This document shows positions 29,307 through 33,509 of a DNA stretch of 33,509 nucleotides, one piece after another. Both the position numbers and the translations under genes were made by a program. Numbering within the stretch: position 1 is the stretch's first letter; every line of letters starts with the position of its first letter. Under the pieces are notes generated by a model. That model was given only the letters and a program-made list of their open reading frames with translations. It did no database searches and was not told the DNA's origin. This DNA comes from an uncultured Actinomycetes bacterium (lineage in GTDB: Bacteria; Actinomycetota; Thermoleophilia; RBG-16-64-13), in the NCBI GenBank assembly GCA_937148845.1, contig CAKZRW010000018.1, positions 1 through 33,509 of the forward strand, in the 5' to 3' direction.

Positions 29307-29335
29307 GCGCCCAGCGGCCGAAGGCCGCTGGGCGC
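29307..29335. promoter_or_regulatory. 13-bp perfect hairpin before the NlpC/P60 gene
   Basis: GCGCCCAGCGGCC (29307-29319), loop GAA, and GGCCGCTGGGCGC (29323-29335) form a very stable stem ending 19 nt before ATG 29355. No U-tract follows. As RNA it would sit next to the ribosome-binding region and could limit or stabilise translation. Confidence 0.6.
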
Positions 29336-29354
29336 GGCCCATCTTCTAGCTGCT

Positions 29355-30512
29355 ATGGCCGCCGCAATCGCCGCTCTGGGGACCTTGCTCTTGGTCCTCC
29401 TGGTGGCGACGCCGGTTTTCGCCACCCCCGCCGGGAGCGCCGGCTCCGGCGCTGACACCAGCACAACCACTATCACTTTGGCCGAACCGGCCAAGGCACA
29501 AGTCGACGCTCTCACGGCCAGAGCCGAGCTGATCCGGCGAGAGATCGAAGCCTTGGACACCGAACTCGAGAGACAGTCCGAGGAGTTCAATCGCCTGACC
29601 GTCGCTCTTGAAGACCTCAACGTGCAGATGGCCGCACTGCGACGGGAATTGCAGAGCGCAGAAGCTGAGCACGCGTATCGGCAGCGCCTTTTCAACGACC
29701 GCATCCGCGCGGTCTACAAGGCCGGCGGCCGAGACCAACTCCTGCAGCTCCTTCTCCTCTCGGAAAACGCGGGGGATCTCTATCAGCGCGTGCGTCTAGT
29801 GGCCAGCCTAGCCGAGCAGGACCGCCGCCTGATCGAAAACCTGCAGCGGAGCAAGGAGCGGCTTGACGTCTTGGTCGCGCAGATGGAGCAGAAGAAACGG
29901 CTCGAGGTCGTCCTACGCGACAGACTCAAGCAGCAGTCAGGCTCAGTCGATTCCCTGCTCGCTCGACGCCAGGCCATACTGGATGCCCTTGATGCCAAAG
30001 TGGCCGAGGTTTTCGAACGTGAGCGTATCCGCCAGCAGGAAGAGCAGAAACGACTCCAGGAGGCCATGGCCGCCCTGCTTGCCGCCGGGCAGACTTACAC
30101 CGGTCCTCTTCCCGAGATCGACGACGCGGTTCTGAGGCAAGTGGTAGAGACCGCCGCTACCTACCTCGGTGTGCCCTATCTGTGGGGGGGAAGTCTTCCG
30201 TCTACGGGGATGGACTGCTCGGGCTTCACGCGCTGGGTTTACGCTCAGCACGGAGTCAGACTGCCCCACTACTCCCGCTACCAGGCCGAGATGGGGGCTC
30301 CTGTGGCTCGGGAGGAGATCCAACCGGGTGACCTGGTGGCCTTCGGGTCCCCGGTTTATCACGTAGGCATATACATCGGGAAAGACCTCTTCATACACGC
30401 CCCGCGCGCAGGCGACGTGATCAAGATCTCCCGGTTGAGCGCCCGGGGGGACCTAGCCGCCATCCGTCGGTTCGAGCTCAAGCCCAGGAACCGTCCTCCC
30501 CTAGTCAGGTAG
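29355..30512 (+). CDS. Secreted NlpC/P60 peptidoglycan endopeptidase with coiled-coil domain
   Basis: 385 aa from ATG 29355, chosen because a signal peptide starts there (MAAAIAALGTLLLVLLVATPVFA). The frame is open to GTG 29139, but that extension is Pro-rich and contains the hairpin. Mature residues ~40-260 are a long coiled coil (ELIRREIEALDTELERQSEEF), as in RipA/CwlO-type hydrolases. The NlpC/P60 domain has catalytic Cys288 (DCSGF), His336 (HVGIYIG) and a third polar residue His348 (HAPRAG). It should cut peptide bonds in peptidoglycan stems outside the membrane; the coil usually mediates FtsEX-type activation. There is no clear ribosome-binding site for 29355. Its last codons begin a 21-bp duplication. 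Confidence 0.92.
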   Translation: MAAAIAALGTLLLVLLVATPVFATPAGSAGSGADTSTTTITLAEPAKAQVDALTARAELIRREIEALDTELERQSEEFNRLTVALEDLNVQMAALRRELQSAEAEHAYRQRLFNDRIRAVYKAGGRDQLLQLLLLSENAGDLYQRVRLVASLAEQDRRLIENLQRSKERLDVLVAQMEQKKRLEVVLRDRLKQQSGSVDSLLARRQAILDALDAKVAEVFERERIRQQEEQKRLQEAMAALLAAGQTYTGPLPEIDDAVLRQVVETAATYLGVPYLWGGSLPSTGMDCSGFTRWVYAQHGVRLPHYSRYQAEMGAPVAREEIQPGDLVAFGSPVYHVGIYIGKDLFIHAPRAGDVIKISRLSARGDLAAIRRFELKPRNRPPLVR

Positions 30513-30539
30513 ACTGCTCCCCTCGTCGGGTAGAATGGC
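30498..30539. repeat. Diverged 21-bp tandem duplication at the NlpC/P60 stop
   Basis: Units 30498-30518 and 30519-30539 match at 16 of 21 positions. The first contains the NlpC/P60 stop (TAG, 30510-30512). The second contains TAGAAT, placed as the -10 of the next gene. Confidence 0.75.
30531..30536 (+). promoter_or_regulatory. -10 box of a leaderless-type promoter
   Basis: TAGAAT ends 6 nt before ATG 30543, so transcription would begin at the start codon. No ribosome-binding site is visible there. This TANNNT arrangement is common in leaderless actinobacterial genes. Confidence 0.5.
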
Positions 30540-30542
30540 GGC

Positions 30543-30851
30543 ATGACGCTCGCCATGATCATCATGATTGCCGGGGGCTGTGCCCTCATCTTGATCGGCT
30601 TCGGTCTGGTCATCTTCCGCTTGGGCAGGCTGGCCAAGCAGGCGCGCCAGCTGGGCATAACTTCGCTCAAAGACGTGGAGGAAATCGCGCGTCGAGTAGA
30701 AGCTCTGGGGCCGCGTCTGGTCGAAATAGAAAGAAAACAAGAAGTGGTGGCCGCAAGGCTTGCCAGCCTTGCGGCCACCACTGCCAAACTCAACTATCTC
30801 CGGGGCGAGGCACAGCGCTTCCTCGGCCCCCTCACCAAGCTCAAGTCCTAG
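30543..30851 (+). CDS. Small membrane protein with coiled-coil tail
   Basis: 102 aa. One N-terminal transmembrane helix (MIAGGCALILIGFGLVIFRLG) is followed by a charged helical region (DVEEIARRVEALGPRLVEIERKQEVVAARLASL) likely to form a coiled coil. The layout resembles DUF948-like proteins. The role is unknown. It lies 30 bp after the NlpC/P60 hydrolase and may be a cell-envelope partner. It appears leaderless. Confidence 0.75.
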   Translation: MTLAMIIMIAGGCALILIGFGLVIFRLGRLAKQARQLGITSLKDVEEIARRVEALGPRLVEIERKQEVVAARLASLAATTAKLNYLRGEAQRFLGPLTKLKS

Positions 30852-30935
30852 CGTGGCTCACAGCGTCTGAGTGACAGTACTCGACAACCCAGTTTGGCAA
30901 GCAGCATCGCAGGGGCAAGCCCTGTTTTGCAGGCG

Positions 30936-31028
30936 GCCACCGCTTATCCGCTACCGCCCATCCGCCACCGCTCATCGGGCCGCCGCCACTTGCTAGACGG
31001 CCGCCGCTTGGTGGGTAGCGACCGTCTG
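30936..31028. repeat. Degenerate GGCCACCGCTT repeats downstream of the Nfu gene
   Basis: Three 14-bp units (30936-30949, 30950-30963, 30964-30977) are followed by two ~21-bp units (30978-30998, 30999-31019). All resemble GGCCACCACTT in the last codons of the Nfu gene. Confidence 0.7.
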
Positions 31029-31036
31029 TCAGACGG
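31022..31036. repeat. Inverted repeat over the Nfu stop codon
   Basis: CCGTCTG-T-CAGACGG is a perfect 7-bp dyad containing the Nfu TGA. It has no U-tract, so its terminator role is doubtful. Confidence 0.5.
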
Positions 31037-31253
31037 CCACCACTTCTTTGACTGCCGGTACCTGCTCCTTCAGGACCCTCTCCACACCCATGCGCAGCGT
31101 CATCTGCGACATCGGGCAGCTGCCACAAGCGCCCACCAGTCTGAGCTTGACCGTACCTGTGGCCTCATCCACGTCGATGAGCTCCACGTTCCCGCCGTCA
31201 TTCTCCAGAGCGGGACGGATGAGGTCCAGCGCCTTTTCCACTTCTTCTCTCAC
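31029..31253 (-). CDS. NifU C-terminal domain (Nfu-type) Fe-S scaffold protein
   Basis: 74 aa, the normal size for a stand-alone Nfu domain. It begins at GTG 31253 with AAGGAG 6 bp upstream. LIRPALENDGGNVELIDVD and VKLRLVGACGSCPMSQMTLRMGVERVL are diagnostic. C43 and C46 of the CxxC bridge a 4Fe-4S cluster across a dimer for transfer to apo-enzymes. The gene lies 79 bp downstream of the thiolase on the same strand, so they may be co-transcribed. Confidence 0.95.
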   Translation of the reverse strand: MREEVEKALDLIRPALENDGGNVELIDVDEATGTVKLRLVGACGSCPMSQMTLRMGVERVLKEQVPAVKEVVAV

Positions 31254-31332
31254 GTTTGTCTCCTTGTCGTTACCTGCCCTTGTGGGTCGCGCACTTCCCG
31301 CCTTCGGATTACGCGCTTGTTCCCGGTAGACC

Positions 31333-32514
31333 TCAGACCTTGATTATGGTAGCCACACCCTGGCCGCCGCCCACGCACATCGTGGCCAGACCATAGGTAC
31401 CGCCCTCTTGCTTCAAGGCGTGGATGAGGGTGATCAGGATGCGAGCTCCGGAGGCACCGATCGGGTGCCCCAGAGCGATGGCCCCGCCGTACGGATTCAC
31501 CTTGGACATGTCAAGTCCCAGCTCTTTGGCCACCGCCCCGGCCTGAGCAGCAAACGCCTCGTTCGACTCGATGAAGTCCATCTGGCCCAAGGTCATGCCT
31601 GAGATCTGAAGTACCTTCTTGGTGGCGTAGTACGGGCCCATGCCCATGTACGCCGGGTCAAGAGCGGCAGTGGCATAGGCGACCACAGTGGCGAGCGGCT
31701 TGATGCCCCGCTGGTCGGCCCACTCCTTGGAGGCTACCACCATGGCTGCCCCAGCATCGTTGATGCCGGAGGCGTTGCCCGCGGTCACGGTGCCATCTTT
31801 CTTGAAGGCAGGTTTGAGCTTGGCCAGACCCTCCAGAGTGGTGTCGGGCCGAGGATGCTCGTCGGTATCGAAGATCTTGGGCTCGCCCTTCTTCTGCGGA
31901 ATCTCCACCGGGACGATCTCGGCCTTGAACTTCCCCGCTGCGATGGCAGCAGCAGCCTTCATCTGGCTCTGATAACCGATCTCATCTTGCATCTCGCGGG
32001 TGATGCCGTACTTCTCGGCCACGTTCTCGGCGGTGAGACCCATATGATAGTCGCACATGGCGCACCAGAGACCATCCAGGATCATCAGGTCCTGCAGCAC
32101 TCCGTCGCCCATGCGATACCCGGTGCGCGCCTTGGGGATGGCATAGGGAGCCATGCTCATGTTCTCCATGCCACCGGCCACGATCACGTCGGCCTCGCCG
32201 GCTTTGATCATATCGGCGGCGACGTGCAGCGACTTGACGCCGGAGGCACACACTAGATTGAGCGTCCAGGCTGGGATCTCCTGGGGGATACCCGCCTTGA
32301 GAGACGCTTGCCGGGCCGGGTTCTGACCTTGACCGCCCTGGAGAACATTGCCCATGATGACTTCTTGTACCTCGTTGGGCTGCACACCGGCTCGCTTGAG
32401 AGCCTCCGTGATGGCAATGGCACCAAGGTCACTTGCCGGGATCTCGCTCAGGCTGCCAAGAAAACGCCCGACCGGGGTACGGGCGGCGCTGAGGATCACA
32501 ACCTCTCGTGACAA
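31333..32514 (-). CDS. Acetyl-CoA C-acetyltransferase (thiolase)
   Basis: 393 aa, the normal thiolase length. Nucleophile C89 lies in NLVCASG, H350 in [10 protein letters not shown] and the acid/base C380 in CVGGGQG. The NEAFA motif is present ([10 protein letters not shown]). Met-rich [18 protein letters not shown] is the substrate loop. It condenses two acetyl-CoA to acetoacetyl-CoA or runs the reverse step in fatty-acid oxidation. It starts at TTG 32514, supported by AAAGGAG 7 bp upstream; the next in-frame ATG lies far inside the protein. Conservation at every catalytic site suggests it is active. Confidence 0.96.
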   Translation of the reverse strand: MSREVVILSAARTPVGRFLGSLSEIPASDLGAIAITEALKRAGVQPNEVQEVIMGNVLQGGQGQNPARQASLKAGIPQEIPAWTLNLVCASGVKSLHVAADMIKAGEADVIVAGGMENMSMAPYAIPKARTGYRMGDGVLQDLMILDGLWCAMCDYHMGLTAENVAEKYGITREMQDEIGYQSQMKAAAAIAAGKFKAEIVPVEIPQKKGEPKIFDTDEHPRPDTTLEGLAKLKPAFKKDGTVTAGNASGINDAGAAMVVASKEWADQRGIKPLATVVAYATAALDPAYMGMGPYYATKKVLQISGMTLGQMDFIESNEAFAAQAGAVAKELGLDMSKVNPYGGAIALGHPIGASGARILITLIHALKQEGGTYGLATMCVGGGQGVATIIKV

Positions 32515-32575
32515 GGGGATTCTCCTTTCCTACGGCCCTTGCTGGCGCTAAGAGGGTCCCCCTCACCTCGTATGG

Positions 32576-32604
32576 CCCGCAAGGCCCTCTCCTTTACTTG
32601 CGGG
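32576..32604. promoter_or_regulatory. Inverted repeat in the thiolase leader
   Basis: CCCGCAAG (32576-32583) and CTTGCGGG (32597-32604) form a perfect 8-bp dyad about 60 bp upstream of the thiolase start. A competing pairing CTCTCC/GGAGAG overlaps it, as in attenuators. No promoter box is clear. The surrounding 32,515-32,739 spacer holds no convincing gene. Confidence 0.35.
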
Positions 32605-32739
32605 AGAGAAGATACCATCCGATGCCGACATTGGCTGGATTCTTGGTTCTTCCCCAAGCCCTGGGTCACCCCGGGGCGCGCTGCCCCGCCTCGCTTCAGG
32701 TCCGTAGAACCCGCTCGCCTTCCCGAGTCCACTCAACGT

Positions 32740-33009
32740 CTATATATCCTCAGGATGCACGCCCGGCCACGGCCGGGGACCGGCAAGCGCCCGAGAAATG
32801 ACGATGCCGTGGTCGTTGAGAAGCTTTGCCGTCTCGGCACTCATGGGCCAATACTCCTGGACCCGCTCACTGCCTACCCCGGTCCCAGGAGAGACATAGA
32901 GCACCGTCACCCGCAGTTCGCCATCTACGTCGTCAGCAAGTACCTGATAGCCCTGGGTGAGCCAGTTGAGCAGTCTCGTCTGCAGTTCTTGGAGCAGTAA
33001 CGGGTCCAT
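32740..33009 (-). CDS. Hypothetical 89-aa protein
   Basis: 89 aa from ATG 33009 with AAAGGAG just upstream. MDPLLLQELQTRLLNWLTQGYQVLADDVDGELRVTVLYVSP suggests a helix followed by beta strands; SAETAKLLNDHGIVISRAL follows. It has no signal or membrane segment. I do not recognise the family. The frame extends upstream to 33126, but the ribosome-binding site favours 33009. Its leader contains a tandem duplication of the ribosome-binding site. Confidence 0.6.
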   Translation of the reverse strand: MDPLLLQELQTRLLNWLTQGYQVLADDVDGELRVTVLYVSPGTGVGSERVQEYWPMSAETAKLLNDHGIVISRALAGPRPWPGVHPEDI

Positions 33010-33013
33010 GGTG

Positions 33014-33043
33014 CTCCTTTCGTCGGCGAACCTTTCGTCGGCG
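33014..33043. repeat. 15-bp tandem duplication carrying the ribosome-binding site
   Basis: CCTTTCGTCGGCG at 33016-33028 recurs identically at 33031-33043. On the minus strand each copy gives CGACGAAAGG, and the proximal one forms the AAAGGAG site. Confidence 0.8.
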
Positions 33044-33195
33044 CCCGTGTAGCCGGTGCGCAGTTGGTAGGCGACCCTCGGTCGCACCCCCGTTGGGTTC
33101 TGCTCTGGTCGCCTCCGAACTCCCACAGGCCAAGCTGACCGTCCGTTGTGTCGTTACTAGCTTTTCACCATTACCGACGACATCCAAACCCGCCT

Positions 33196-33509
33196 CTAGA
33201 CTGCCTGGCCGGCCGTTCCTGCCGACACGAGCTCCCTACCGGTGCCCTTGGGTTCTAACTGCGCCGGCTGGCGCCACCCCGCGCTGAAAAGGAAGAAAAG
33301 AGCAGAAGTCGGCCCCAGATGAGCGAACACCTTGCTCAACTCGGCAGCCGCCTGTTCCAAGTCGCCGCGCGCCCCGATTCTCTCGACATAGGCATGGAAA
33401 GAACGTTCACGCGCGACGACCTCTTGAAAAAGGCCCGCGTTTCGGATCACAGCTTCGATCTTGCGCCGGTTACGGATGATGCCGGGGTCGGAGAGTAGAC
33501 GGACGACCT
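33196..33509 (-). CDS. DNA-3-methyladenine glycosylase I (Tag family), C-terminal part
   Basis: The frame is open to the right edge and reads VVRLLSDPGIIRNRRKIEAVIRNA, the conserved Tag segment, then SFHAYVERI and AHLGPTSALFFLFSAG. About 103 residues are visible and the N-terminus lies outside. Tag enzymes excise 3-methyladenine in base-excision repair. The end differs from E. coli Tag: the zinc-binding His/Cys tail of that enzyme is not seen, and the protein ends in a polar tail (GTGRELVSAGTAGQAV). Confidence 0.82.
   Translation of the reverse strand, partial: VVRLLSDPGIIRNRRKIEAVIRNAGLFQEVVARERSFHAYVERIGARGDLEQAAAELSKVFAHLGPTSALFFLFSAGWRQPAQLEPKGTGRELVSAGTAGQAV

Noticed and set aside
28840-29354. 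c-di-AMP (ydaO) riboswitch before the NlpC/P60 gene
   Set aside because: I looked because actinobacterial wall hydrolases often have one, but the conserved core segments were not found; only a simple hairpin is present.
30936-31028. CRISPR-like array
   Set aside because: The units are head-to-tail without spacers and too degenerate; there are no cas genes.
32496-32732. 78-aa minus-strand frame overlapping the thiolase start
   Set aside because: It is Arg/Gly-rich, unrecognised, and runs through the thiolase leader and ribosome-binding site.

Overview
The window comes from a high-GC bacterial chromosome, probably an actinobacterial or related lineage. The clues are GC-rich third codon positions, frequent GTG and TTG starts, an initiator tRNA with no encoded CCA, and one leaderless-type promoter. 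No rRNA or other firm taxonomic marker is present, so this placement is an inference.

Region 1 (1-10,471, minus strand) is an anti-phage or restriction-type operon read right to left. It encodes a very large helicase with a DUF1998-type cysteine cluster and a C-terminal Vsr/DUF559-like nuclease, then a SNF2-family helicase (4-bp ATGA overlap), then an Eco57I/PglX-type N6-adenine methyltransferase (1-bp gap) that runs off the left edge. The parts match class 1 DISARM (DrmD, DrmMI, DrmA plus DrmB), but the DrmA- and DrmB-like parts form one polypeptide carrying its own nuclease, which also recalls Druantia DruE. A 14-bp perfect palindrome lies in the operon leader.

Region 2 (10,592-16,392) holds metabolic genes. 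A TTGACA-type promoter precedes a fumarate-reductase-like flavoprotein and an SDR dehydrogenase (an operon), followed by a TSUP-family exporter. On the other strand are a nitroreductase, a small dimeric alpha/beta-barrel protein and a frameshifted ADP-ribosylglycohydrolase.

Region 3 (16,606-22,850) has a B12-binding-type radical SAM protein and a saccharopine-dehydrogenase-like oxidoreductase on the plus strand. These converge on an MFS transporter. Behind the transporter is a deletion scar joining a TRAP small permease (DctQ) to a 5'-truncated old-yellow-enzyme reductase, which also carries an in-frame TGA.

Region 4 (23,191-33,509) contains a DUF1003-like membrane protein, a short NfeD-like protein, a DUF429 protein, two lipoproteins, a tRNA-like 3' half, initiator tRNA-Met, a secreted coiled-coil NlpC/P60 hydrolase, a small membrane protein, an Nfu-type Fe-S protein, a thiolase, an 89-aa unknown protein and the C-terminal part of a DNA-3-methyladenine glycosylase.

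A recurrent theme is short degenerate tandem repeats (10-21 bp units) at gene ends, often overlapping the stop codon. I see no CRISPR array and no insertion sequence.
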